Of a DNA stretch of 64,000 bases, positions 53,033 to 61,031 are shown piece by piece. The DNA comes from Lachnospiraceae bacterium (GTDB taxonomy: Bacteria; Bacillota; Clostridia; Lachnospirales; Lachnospiraceae): contig JAFQQI010000009.1 in NCBI GenBank assembly GCA_017411305.1, positions 121,577 to 185,576 of the forward strand. Direction: 5' to 3'. The notes under the pieces were generated by a model. That model did not search any database. It was given only the letters and a program-made list of their open reading frames with translations, and was not told the DNA's origin. The translations under genes and the position numbers were made by a program. How positions within the stretch are numbered: position 1 is the first letter of the stretch; each line of letters begins with the position of its first letter.

Positions 53033-53070
53033 ATAAAAAGAACCGGAAAACAATGGTTTTCCGGTTCTTT
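53031..53070 (-). terminator. Terminator after tRNA-Glu
   Basis: AAAGAACCGGAAAA (53037-53050) pairs perfectly with TTTTCCGGTTCTTT (53057-53070); on the minus strand TTTTTATAC follows. Confidence 0.85.
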
Positions 53071-53099
53071 CTAGGGTTGGGCTATTCAAAAATAGTCAA

Positions 53100-53171
53100 C
53101 AGCTCGTAGGGGAATCGAACCCCTGTTTCCGCCGTGAGAGGGCGGCGTCTTGACCGCTTGACCAACGAGCC
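53100..53171 (-). tRNA. tRNA-Glu (anticodon CTC)
   Basis: A 72-nt cloverleaf on the minus strand: acceptor GGCTCGT/ACGAGCT with a G-T pair at the end, anticodon stem CCGCC/GGCGG with loop CTCTCAC, T-arm with GTTCGATTC, discriminator G. The anticodon CTC (plus strand 53136-53138) reads GAG. No CCA is encoded. Strong resemblance to Firmicute tRNA-Glu. Confidence 0.92.
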
Positions 53172-53283
53172 ATCTTGCATTGTGCTTTGCCTTAGGCATT
53201 GCACTTGATTATTTTATTATATGTAAGCAAATAATGCAAGCGATTTTTCAAAAAAATCTGAAAAATTCGAAAATCTTTTATTG

Positions 53284-53877
53284 CTATAATTCCACCAAAA
53301 CAGCTCTGCAAGGTGCGCCGTCTGCACCACCAAGATTAATTGGTGCCGCATTTAAAAAATAGACACCTTCCGGCACAGCACTTAATCGGATTCCTTCCAG
53401 CAATACTACTTCCGAGCCAAGCAATTTTAAATGAACCGCTTTAGGGGAATCTTCCGGTCCTACAGTTTGTGATTCATTACCGATCAACTCGATTCCTTCT
53501 CTTTCAAACACTTCAGCTGCCTCATAGGAAATTACAGACTTTCCCTTTATCAAAATTTTCTTAGCGGCACGTTCATCTGCAGATCTTGCTTTCTTTAGAA
53601 TAAGGCCGGCATCTTCTGCCGTAACTATTCCTTCATGATCAGCTACGTAAGCCATTCCGATAAACTTCTCCAAAGCAACCTCGTCTATCCTTCTTCCGTT
53701 TTCCAAAAAATGATAAGGAGCATCCACATGGGTTCCGTTATGGGCGCACATATGAAGGGATGACAAATTACAGATATCGCCTTCTGATATTTTTAACATT
53801 ATTTCTTTTTGCGGAGAAGGATCCCCCGGAAATACTACGCAACCAAAAACTTCTTGTGAAATATCAAATATTCTCAT
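53284..53877 (-). CDS. Cyclase family protein (kynurenine formamidase-like)
   Basis: A 197-aa metal-dependent hydrolase of the cyclase/KynB family. The hallmark HNGTHVDAPYHF carries metal ligands near residue 45; DISQEVFGCVVFPGDP is the usual start. Substrate may be N-formylkynurenine or another amide; the sequence does not tell. AGGAGGTGC is 5 bases before the ATG on the minus strand. It stands alone. Confidence 0.88.
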   Translation of the reverse strand: MRIFDISQEVFGCVVFPGDPSPQKEIMLKISEGDICNLSSLHMCAHNGTHVDAPYHFLENGRRIDEVALEKFIGMAYVADHEGIVTAEDAGLILKKARSADERAAKKILIKGKSVISYEAAEVFEREGIELIGNESQTVGPEDSPKAVHLKLLGSEVVLLEGIRLSAVPEGVYFLNAAPINLGGADGAPCRAVLVEL

Positions 53878-53969
53878 GCTGCACCTCCTATCACATCAAT
53901 TATAACATGACCAATAAAAGCAAACAATCCGAAAACTTTTTGAAATATTTTTCAGATTAAAATCAATAC

Positions 53970-53998
53970 TTGACGTACGCAAAACCGTACGTTATAAT
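53970..53998 (+). promoter_or_regulatory. Promoter with internal palindromic operator for the TA pair
   Basis: TTGACG (53970-53975), 17 bases, TATAAT (53993-53998). ACGTACG (53973-53979) and CGTACGT (53986-53992) form a palindrome that fills the spacer, as expected for a repressor site of an antitoxin. A leader of about 180 bases follows before the antitoxin start and shows no gene. Confidence 0.78.
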
Positions 53999-54182
53999 TA
54001 ATTTGACATATAAATCTCGTCATTCAAAGAAAAAGATAATAAAATATCAAAATGCGAAGATATTAAGTACAGAAGCTAAGTCTAAAAGAGAATTACAGCA
54101 CGAATGAACGAGACAATATTAACAAATGATACGCAAAAGATAATATGATGTTAAAATAAGAAAGAAGAAAAGGGAGATTTTT

Positions 54183-54431
54183 ATGTCGACAATTAATATT
54201 ACTAATGCAAGAAAGGACCTCTATAATCTGGTAGAGTCTGTTGGTTTGTATCATGAACCCGCTTTAATTGTAGGGAAGAAAGCCAATGCAGTGCTTGTAT
54301 CAGAAGAAGATTGGAGTGCAATACAAGAGACTTTATATTTAGATTCGATACCGCTAATGACGCAATCTATATTAGAGGGAGCTAAAGAACCGATAGAAAG
54401 TTGCATTCCGGAGGAAATGGTAGAGTGGTAA
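54183..54431 (+). CDS. Phd/YefM family antitoxin
   Basis: An 82-aa antitoxin: INITNARKDLYNLVESVG is the N-terminal DNA-binding signature of YefM, AVLVSEEDWSAIQETLYL is the middle, and the C-terminus, which would wrap the toxin, is acidic. It binds and neutralises the downstream RNase and represses the operon, probably through the CGTACG palindrome. GGGAG is 6 bases before ATG; the toxin starts at its stop. Confidence 0.93.
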   Translation: MSTINITNARKDLYNLVESVGLYHEPALIVGKKANAVLVSEEDWSAIQETLYLDSIPLMTQSILEGAKEPIESCIPEEMVEW

Positions 54432-54728
54432 ATGTATAAGTTGTATTATACAAAACAAGCATTGAAAGACCTGGATAATTTGAAAAAGGCAAATATCTCG
54501 CTAAAAGCAAAGATGCTAGTAGATTTAATTCGCGAGAATCCGTATCAAAATCCTCCAAAATATGAAAAACTGGTAGGAAAACTGGATGGAATACTATCAA
54601 GAAGAATCAACATTCACCATAGACTTGTTTATCAAGTGTTAGAAGGTTCATTTATTGAGGAGGGCATTGAATATTGTGGTATCATTAAGATTATTCGGAT
54701 GTGGACACATTATGACGATGTGAGATGA
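54432..54728 (+). CDS. Txe/YoeB family toxin (mRNA interferase)
   Basis: A 98-aa RelE-superfamily ribosome-dependent RNase. KLYYTKQALKDLDNLKKAN and the end RRINIHHRLVYQVLEG plus a C-terminal TRp/His region (IIRMWTHYDD) fit YoeB/Txe. The catalytic His and Tyr near the C-terminus are present, so it is likely active. Starts immediately after the antitoxin stop (TAAATG) and is followed by a large terminator. Confidence 0.93.
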   Translation: MYKLYYTKQALKDLDNLKKANISLKAKMLVDLIRENPYQNPPKYEKLVGKLDGILSRRINIHHRLVYQVLEGSFIEEGIEYCGIIKIIRMWTHYDDVR

Positions 54729-54737
54729 GAAAGAAAA

Positions 54738-54790
54738 AATAAGGGACTGTCTTTTGGTTTATTTGATAACCAATGCGACAGTCCCTTATT
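54738..54790. terminator. Bidirectional terminator for TA operon and small ORF
   Basis: AATAAGGGACTGTC (54738-54751) pairs perfectly with GACAGTCCCTTATT (54777-54790), inner TTGGTT/AACCAA stem, A-run on the left and T-rich on the right. Confidence 0.85.
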
Positions 54791-54851
54791 CTTCGTCTGT
54801 TTCAACCAGGATATACATTCCCAGTTCTTCATCGTATTCATATTGCGGCAT
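54786..54851 (-). CDS. Probable 21-aa peptide gene
   Basis: A short frame on the minus strand codes for a 21-aa acidic peptide beginning MPQYEYDEELG and ending VETDEE. It has a full set of signals: promoter TTGCTT/TATAAT with a 16-base spacer at 54873-54900, AGGAGG 8 bases before the ATG, and a terminator whose stem starts right at the stop codon. No similarity can be checked here; the signals are the argument. Confidence 0.62.
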   Translation of the reverse strand: MPQYEYDEELGMYILVETDEE

Positions 54852-54872
54852 AGTACTATCCTCCTACACACC

Positions 54873-54900
54873 ATTATATCATAAGTATATCATGAAGCAA
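54873..54900 (-). promoter_or_regulatory. Promoter of the 21-aa gene
   Basis: On the minus strand TTGCTT at 54895-54900 and TATAAT at 54873-54878 with a 16-base spacer, about 20 bases ahead of the ATG. Confidence 0.68.
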
Positions 54901-55009
54901 CAGAAAGTAAATGGAAATAACGCCGAAAGTAATAGGGAAAAACACAAAAATTTAGACAAAAATAGACAGAAATCTTGACAAAATGGGGTAATCATAGTAA
55001 CATTTCTTT

Positions 55010-55080
55010 ATACAAAAGATAAATACATATTAAGTACAAAAGATAAAAGGGTTCGCAATATGCGGACCCTTTATTTTTGT
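55010..55080 (+). ncRNA. Candidate small RNA
   Basis: TTGACA (54975-54980) and TAACAT (54998-55003), spacer 17, are followed after about 45 bases by a 12-bp terminator hairpin. There is no reading frame between. The transcript would end just at the 3' end of the PHP-HAD gene. Speculative. Confidence 0.3.
55047..55080. terminator. Bidirectional terminator of the PHP-HAD gene
   Basis: AAAGGGTTCGCA (55047-55058) pairs with TGCGGACCCTTT (55062-55073) with one G-T pair and a 3-base loop, with T-rich tails in both directions. Confidence 0.83.
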
Positions 55081-55084
55081 TTTC

Positions 55085-56764
55085 CTAAATCAAATCCACC
55101 AATGTATGCGCCAATCCATCGTGATTGTTATCAAATTCCGTAATTGTGGTGGCAACGTTTTTTACATCATCTGTTCCGTTTATCATGGCAATTCCCATGC
55201 CGGCAGCCTGAATCATGGAGATATCATTTTCGGCATCTCCTGCAGCAATGGAAAGCAGAGGATTAATTCCAAGCATTTCGCATAGCTTCTTTACTGCTGC
55301 ACCTTTGCCGGAAGCAGAAGGGAAAAGTTCCAGATAATAGGGGTTAGAATAAAGCATGGTAATTCCTTCTTCTTTGGCCCAGGGCAGAAGAGAAGTGCGG
55401 AAAGCTTCCAGCTTTTCTTTGTCTTCAAGCTCAATAGCAATACACTTACAAGCACCGGTCTGTGCTACTTCCTTTGCATCTTCACTAAAGATGACAGGTG
55501 TCTTAATCACACGCTGGTAATAATGAAGCTGGTCGTCATCGGCAGGTGAGATGATATTGGTATCCGTGTATGTGTGAATGTGAATTCCCTGCTTCTTAGC
55601 TTCTTCAAAGAGGTGCTGAATTTGCTGATAGGACAGGGTGATTTTATACAGGGTTTTGCCTGTGGCGCAATCCACAATCTGACCGCCGTTATAACCAATC
55701 AGATACATGCCGGGATAATCAAGCTTTAGATATTCCTTTACATGTCCAACACTATTGATGTCACGACCGGAGCAGAGTACAAATTTGTGTCCTGCTTTAG
55801 ACCAGGCGTCTAATACTTCTCTGGTATAGTCACCGATTTGTTTGTTTTTATCAAGGAAAGTGCCATCTAAATCTGTAAAAAGAATTTTTATCTTCTTTAA
55901 TTGTTCGGGATTTGCTTTCATATCTTCATGCTTTTCCTTAAGCTTAGTCAGTATTTCTTCCGGGATGAAAAGCTTACCGTAACCGGTGGCAAGGTCAAGA
56001 CCGGGTTTGGCATTGCCATGAAAATCAGAGCCGCCGCTGATACATAAATTATATTTTGCAGCAAGAGTGCGCATTTGACGTTCTTCAGCGGGAGAGTAGG
56101 TGCAGTACACTGCTTCCAATCCTATCAATCCCATATCTTTTAGGGTGGCTACCAGTTTGTCCAGTCTTGCATTGCTCATGCCGTAAAGAAGAGGATGAGC
56201 TAAGATAGGAATGCCGCCGGCTTTTAAGATGATTTCCACTGCACGCATGGGCGTGATTTTTTTGCGGGGAACAAAGCAGGGACAGTTATCACCGATAAAA
56301 CGGTCAAAGGCTTCCTTTCTGCTTTTGGTATAGCCGTGATTTAGCAAATATTCCGCATAATGGGAACGGGTAATCACACAGTTCGGAAACTCTGCAATCA
56401 ATTCTTCGTAGGTGATAGGCATGCCATGCTCGGTAAGTCGCTTGCACATTTCTTTGTTACGGATAATACGGCCGTTTACAAAGGCCTTTAACCGTCTTTT
56501 GAAAAAGGCGCTCTGATAATCAATATAAAGCCCTACGATATGAATGTCTTTTCCCTCATATTCCGAAGAAAATTCGATGCCGGGGATGACTTCGATAGGC
56601 TTTCCTTCAGCAGCTTTTAAGGCCTCCTCGATACCGTCTGTAGTATCATGGTCGGTCAGGGCAAAAGCAGACAGTCCTTTTTCTAAGGCATAATTTACAA
56701 GCTCTGTTGGAGTCATGCTTCCGTCTGATTTATTGGAATGTACATGTAAGTCTACGATGTTCAT
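55085..56764 (-). CDS. Fused PHP phosphoesterase and Cof-type HAD hydrolase
   Basis: A 559-aa two-domain enzyme. Residues 1-285 are a PHP domain (VDLHVHSNKSDG, TDHDTTDG, GIEFSS, AHPLLYG, GGSDFHG), a metal phosphoesterase of the TrpH type. Residues about 290-559 are a HAD-IIB phosphatase (TDLDGTFLD from Asp298, CSGRDINSV, GDAENDISM). PHP TrpH-like proteins hydrolyse 3'-5' pAp or RNA ends; HAD target unknown. Start ATG 56764 follows the ABC-F stop by one base; the frame runs further upstream inside that gene. Fusion is discussed as a finding. Confidence 0.88.
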   Translation of the reverse strand: MNIVDLHVHSNKSDGSMTPTELVNYALEKGLSAFALTDHDTTDGIEEALKAAEGKPIEVIPGIEFSSEYEGKDIHIVGLYIDYQSAFFKRRLKAFVNGRIIRNKEMCKRLTEHGMPITYEELIAEFPNCVITRSHYAEYLLNHGYTKSRKEAFDRFIGDNCPCFVPRKKITPMRAVEIILKAGGIPILAHPLLYGMSNARLDKLVATLKDMGLIGLEAVYCTYSPAEERQMRTLAAKYNLCISGGSDFHGNAKPGLDLATGYGKLFIPEEILTKLKEKHEDMKANPEQLKKIKILFTDLDGTFLDKNKQIGDYTREVLDAWSKAGHKFVLCSGRDINSVGHVKEYLKLDYPGMYLIGYNGGQIVDCATGKTLYKITLSYQQIQHLFEEAKKQGIHIHTYTDTNIISPADDDQLHYYQRVIKTPVIFSEDAKEVAQTGACKCIAIELEDKEKLEAFRTSLLPWAKEEGITMLYSNPYYLELFPSASGKGAAVKKLCEMLGINPLLSIAAGDAENDISMIQAAGMGIAMINGTDDVKNVATTITEFDNNHDGLAHTLVDLI

Positions 56765-56765
56765 A

Positions 56766-58409
56766 TTAATTTTCTTCTTCGTCTTCATTTTCCTGTTTGG
56801 TGTAAACAGTACGCTTTCTTGCCATTTCATCACTTGCAAGATATTCATCGTAAGTGGTGATTTTATCGACTAATGTTCCGTCAGGCAGAATCTCCATGAT
56901 ACGGTTTGCAGTAGTCTGTACAAACTGATGGTCATGACAGGAGAACAGTGCTACGCCGGGGAACTTAATCAGCCCATTGTTCAGTGCCGTAATGGATTCC
57001 ATGTCTAAATGGTTGGTAGGCTCGTCAAGAACTAAACAGTTAGCACCACTAATCATCATCTTAGAAAGTAAGCATCTTACTTTTTCTCCACCGGAAAGAA
57101 CTTTTACTTTCTTTACACCGTCTTCTCCGGCAAAAAGCATACGTCCAAGGAAACCACGAACATAAGTAACATCCTTTACGGGAGAGTAGCCGGTAAGCCA
57201 GTCAACGATGGTATAGTCATTATCAAATTCTTCGGTATTGTCCTTGGGGAAGTAAGCCTGGGAAGTAGTAACACCCCATTTGTAAGTACCTTCATCAGGT
57301 TCCATTTCGCCCATTAAAATCTTGAATAAAGTAGTTTTTGCAAGTTCATTACCGCCTACAAAAGCAACCTTGTCATCATGTCCCAAGATAAAGGTAATGT
57401 TATCAAGTACCTTTTCGCCGTTAATGGTTTTGGAAATACCTTCTACGCTGAGCACTTCGTTACCGATTTCACGGTCGGGACGGAAGTCAATGTAAGGATA
57501 TTTACGGCTGGAGGGTTTGATTTCATCCAGCTCGATTTTTTCAAGGGCACGCTTTCTACTGGTAGCCTGCTTGGATTTGGAAGCGTTTGCGGAGAAACGG
57601 GAGATAAATTCCTGTAATTCCTTGATTTTTTCTTCTTTCTTCTTGTTAGCTTCCTTCATTTGCTTAATCAGGAGCTGGCTGGATTCATACCAGAAATCAT
57701 AGTTTCCGGCATAAAGCTGAATCTTGCCATAGTCAATATCGGCAGTATGGGTACAAACTTTGTTTAGGAAATAACGGTCGTGGGATACCACAATAACGGT
57801 ATTGTCAAAGTTAATCAGGAATTCCTCAAGCCAAGCGATGGCATCGAGGTCAAGGTGGTTGGTGGGCTCGTCAAGAAGCAGGATGTCGGGATTACCAAAC
57901 AGTGCCTTTGCAAGGAGTACCTTTACCTTTTCATTACCGTTTAAGTCAGCCATGATAGAATAGTGATATTCAGTACCGATACCAAGACCGTTTAACAGCA
58001 TAGCAGCGTTTGATTCTGCTTCCCAACCGTCCATTTCTGCAAATTCAGCCTCTAATTCACTGGCACGGATACCGTCCTCATCGCTGAAATCTTCCTTAGC
58101 ATAAATGGCATCCTTTTCCTTCATGATTTCATAGAGTCTCTGATTACCCATGATAACCACATCCATAACAGGATATTCATCATATTTGAAGTGATCCTGT
58201 TCAAGGACGGAGAGACGCTGACCGGGAGTGATTACGATATCACCGTTGGTGGTTTCCAGCTGACCGGAAAGAATCTTAAGGAAAGTGGATTTACCTGCGC
58301 CGTTGGCACCGATAAGACCGTAGCAGTTTCCTTCGGTAAACTTAATATTTACTTCTTCAAAAAGGGCTTTTTTGCCCACTCTGTAGGTTACATTGTTTGC
58401 ACTAATCAT
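56766..58409 (-). CDS. ABC-F family ATPase, YbiT type
   Basis: A 547-aa cytosolic protein with two ABC domains and a charged linker. The first has Walker A GANGAGKST (near 34) and LDEPTNHLD; its signature is degenerate (LNGNEK). The second has GGNELAKTT, with Ala in place of the usual Gly before Lys, plus LSGGEKVR and LDEPTNHLD. Such changes are common in YbiT-like proteins. ABC-F proteins act on ribosomes, some giving antibiotic resistance, others adjusting translation. Co-transcribed with the PHP-HAD gene. Confidence 0.9.
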   Translation of the reverse strand: MISANNVTYRVGKKALFEEVNIKFTEGNCYGLIGANGAGKSTFLKILSGQLETTNGDIVITPGQRLSVLEQDHFKYDEYPVMDVVIMGNQRLYEIMKEKDAIYAKEDFSDEDGIRASELEAEFAEMDGWEAESNAAMLLNGLGIGTEYHYSIMADLNGNEKVKVLLAKALFGNPDILLLDEPTNHLDLDAIAWLEEFLINFDNTVIVVSHDRYFLNKVCTHTADIDYGKIQLYAGNYDFWYESSQLLIKQMKEANKKKEEKIKELQEFISRFSANASKSKQATSRKRALEKIELDEIKPSSRKYPYIDFRPDREIGNEVLSVEGISKTINGEKVLDNITFILGHDDKVAFVGGNELAKTTLFKILMGEMEPDEGTYKWGVTTSQAYFPKDNTEEFDNDYTIVDWLTGYSPVKDVTYVRGFLGRMLFAGEDGVKKVKVLSGGEKVRCLLSKMMISGANCLVLDEPTNHLDMESITALNNGLIKFPGVALFSCHDHQFVQTTANRIMEILPDGTLVDKITTYDEYLASDEMARKRTVYTKQENEDEEEN

Positions 58410-58652
58410 TCTAATATCCTCATATTTTACTACTTATTTTAATGTGTTGCCTATTCCATTATACATAAAACAGACTTTTTTTCAAGGGAAATCATAGGCA
58501 GAATACAAGTCCGAAAAAGGAAGTGATAGTGATAGTAATAAAGGCGCAAAAAAGGATAAGACTTGCCGCTTGTGAAGGAAAGAAATTTGAGATATAATGT
58601 ATCGTGGCAAGAAAAGAAGCGAAGTGTAGCCACATACGAGAAAGGAATTATT

Positions 58653-59984
58653 ATGAAATTAAATTACAAGAGAACCTGTCTGATAGGTCTTGCATTTCTT
58701 TCCATTTCAGCATTTTGGCAGATGTATGACAATATCATACCCCTGATTTTGCAGAATACCTTTGGACTTGGTGAGACAATTACCGGAACAATTATGGCTG
58801 CGGACAATGTACTGGCGTTATTCCTTTTGCCCGTATTCGGAGCATTGTCAGACAAGATAGATACTAAGGCAGGAAAGAGAATGCCTTTTATTGTAGTCGG
58901 AACTGCGTTGGCAATTATATTTTTGATGCTGCTTCCGATTGCCGATAAAAGCTTAAATTTACCGCTTTTTGTAGGAGCATTGTTTGCATTGCTTGTTTCT
59001 ATGGGAATTTACCGTTCTCCTGCAGTTGCACTGATGCCGGATTTAACACCGAATAAACTCAGAAGTAAAGGCAATGCCATCATTAATCTGATGGGTACGG
59101 TGGGCGGTGTTTATACGCTGATTATGATTAAGGTAATGGTGGGAAGCGGCGAGAGACCGGATTATATGCCTCTATTTGTCAGTGTTGCGGCTTTTATGGT
59201 AATCGCAATTATCGTTCTTGTTCTGACCATTAAAGAAAAGAAAGTGAAGAAAATTGTAGAAGCGGAAGTAAAGGCCTACGAAGAAGCCTGCGGTGTGCAG
59301 GTGGAAACGGAAGATACCTTAAAGGCTGAGACTTTAGCAGAGAGCGGACAAACAGAAATAAAAAAGGCAATGCCTAAGGATGTTAAGCGCAGTATGATAT
59401 TTTTGCTGATGTCTATTTTCCTTTGGTTTACAGCTTATAATGCGGTAACAACTGCTTTTTCCAGATATACCAAGGTGGTTTGGAAATTAGAAGGCGGTGG
59501 TTTTGCAGACTGTTTATTAGTAGCAACCATTGCGGCAATTATCAGCTATATTCCCATAGGTAATCTTACAGGAAAAATCGGACGTAAAAAGATGATTCTT
59601 TGCGGAATAGTTATGATGACGGTTTGCTACGGGGCAGCGCTTTTTGTGGGGAATTATCATCCTGTTATGAATTTGGTCTTTGCCATTATCGGTATGGGAT
59701 GGGCCGCCATTAATGTCAATTCTTATCCGATGATTGTAGAAATGAGTAAGGGATGCGACTTAGGTAAGTTTACGGGAACGTATTATACCTTTTCTATGGC
59801 AGCCCAAGTGGTGACACCGATTTTGTCCGGAATTTTGTTGGAAAACATTTCCTATCGGACATTGTTTCCGTATGCAACAGTATTTTCGGCACTGGCATTC
59901 ATTACCATGAGCCGGGTACGCCACGGGGATGTGAGACCGGATAAGAAAAAGAGCGCATTAGAAAATTTTGATATTGACGATTAA
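58653..59984 (+). CDS. MFS transporter, SLC45-like sugar carrier
   Basis: A 443-aa membrane protein with 12 predicted helices. FGALSDKIDTKAGKRMPFI resembles the loop 2-3 motif of SLC45/GPH-like sugar carriers, and a long hydrophilic loop (about 195-250) splits the halves. ATG 58653 follows AAAGGAA; the frame runs back to 58563. It probably moves a disaccharide or glycoside with H+. The GDPD gene follows by 12 bases. Confidence 0.88.
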   Translation: MKLNYKRTCLIGLAFLSISAFWQMYDNIIPLILQNTFGLGETITGTIMAADNVLALFLLPVFGALSDKIDTKAGKRMPFIVVGTALAIIFLMLLPIADKSLNLPLFVGALFALLVSMGIYRSPAVALMPDLTPNKLRSKGNAIINLMGTVGGVYTLIMIKVMVGSGERPDYMPLFVSVAAFMVIAIIVLVLTIKEKKVKKIVEAEVKAYEEACGVQVETEDTLKAETLAESGQTEIKKAMPKDVKRSMIFLLMSIFLWFTAYNAVTTAFSRYTKVVWKLEGGGFADCLLVATIAAIISYIPIGNLTGKIGRKKMILCGIVMMTVCYGAALFVGNYHPVMNLVFAIIGMGWAAINVNSYPMIVEMSKGCDLGKFTGTYYTFSMAAQVVTPILSGILLENISYRTLFPYATVFSALAFITMSRVRHGDVRPDKKKSALENFDIDD

Positions 59985-59996
59985 GAGGAAAAGAAA

Positions 59997-60824
59997 ATGA
60001 CAGCATTAAAAATTATTTTAATTGTACTTGCAGTATTATTACTGCTTTATCTTTTAGCAATCAAGCCAAGAATGAGTAAGAGACGTGAAAGAAGCAAATT
60101 CGCAGGTGTTTATTATGCGCACAGGGGACTTCACAGTAATAACGGGGAAATTCCGGAAAACTCCATCCCTGCTTTTCGAAAGGCAGTGAAAAGAGGCTAC
60201 GGAATTGAACTGGATGTACAACTTTCCAAGGATGGTGTACCGGTAGTATTTCATGATTTTACGTTGGAAAGAATGTGCGGAAAAGAAGGAAAAGTCTGCG
60301 AATATACATACGAAGAGCTACAACAGTTTACGTTGGCAGGAGGAGAGGAAAAGATTCCCCGGTTTACAGATGTGCTGGATGTAATAGGCGGAAAGGTACC
60401 GTTGATTGTGGAATTAAAAGTAGAGTGGATGGATATAACGGTTTGTCCTGTTGTAGACGGTATCCTTCGAAAGTATAAGGGCGTTTATTGTATTGAATCC
60501 TTTAATCCTATGGCACTTTCCTGGTATCGAAGATATCACAATGATGTGTTCCGCGGACAGCTTGCAGATGCTTTTATCAAAACCGGTGAATACAAAGGTG
60601 CTTTATATTGGTGCTTACAGAATCTTTTGCTTAACTGGATGACCAGACCGGATTTTATCGCCTATAATCATGAGAATCAGGGGAATCTTTCCCGCAAGCT
60701 TTGCAGAGGCTTATTTAGAAATACCGCAGTGGCTTGGACCATCAGAAGTCAGGCAGAGTTAGAAAAAGCAAAAAAGCATTATGACATCTTTATTTTTGAG
60801 TCCTTCAACCCTAAGAAAGGGTAA
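59997..60824 (+). CDS. Membrane-anchored glycerophosphodiester phosphodiesterase
   Basis: A 275-aa GDPD enzyme. Residues 3-22 are a membrane helix. The barrel has YAHRGLHSNNGEIPENSIPA (catalytic His and Glu) and GIELDVQLSKDGVPVVFHD. It splits glycerophosphodiesters or lipoteichoic acid-derived groups; membrane anchoring suggests outward or surface action, though topology is uncertain. Co-transcribed with the MFS gene. Confidence 0.9.
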   Translation: MTALKIILIVLAVLLLLYLLAIKPRMSKRRERSKFAGVYYAHRGLHSNNGEIPENSIPAFRKAVKRGYGIELDVQLSKDGVPVVFHDFTLERMCGKEGKVCEYTYEELQQFTLAGGEEKIPRFTDVLDVIGGKVPLIVELKVEWMDITVCPVVDGILRKYKGVYCIESFNPMALSWYRRYHNDVFRGQLADAFIKTGEYKGALYWCLQNLLLNWMTRPDFIAYNHENQGNLSRKLCRGLFRNTAVAWTIRSQAELEKAKKHYDIFIFESFNPKKG

Positions 60825-60911
60825 ATATACTCGATAATGAGGGATAATTTGTAATTTTTGAAAGAAATGTTATTTTTTTCACAAAAAGTTGATGTAATTT
60901 TTTTTATTATG

Positions 60912-60920
60912 TGTTATAAT
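60912..60920 (+). promoter_or_regulatory. Extended -10 promoter of ppdK
   Basis: TGTTATAAT (TGn plus TATAAT at 60915-60920). The best -35 match (TTGATG at 60889) is 20 bases away, so the extended -10 may compensate. Confidence 0.6.
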
Positions 60921-60956
60921 TGAATAGCCAAATGTAAGAGGCACAAATTAAATGAG

Positions 60957-61007
60957 ATATACCATGGGCAGACGTTCATGGTATATTGTGTTTTGTTTCT
61001 TTTACAA
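60957..61007 (+). promoter_or_regulatory. Leader hairpin before ppdK
   Basis: ATATACCATG (60957-60966) pairs perfectly with CATGGTATAT (60977-60986) and TGTGTTTTGTTTCTTTT follows, resembling an attenuator. Whether it terminates depends on conditions; no antiterminator arm was found. Confidence 0.5.
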
Positions 61008-61031
61008 ATAAAAGTTTAAGGGAGAGAGACT

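Noticed and set aside
54754-54978. A 74-codon Ser/Tyr-rich plus-strand frame
   Set aside because: It begins in the terminator loop, lacks a ribosome site and is antisense to the better-supported 21-aa gene.
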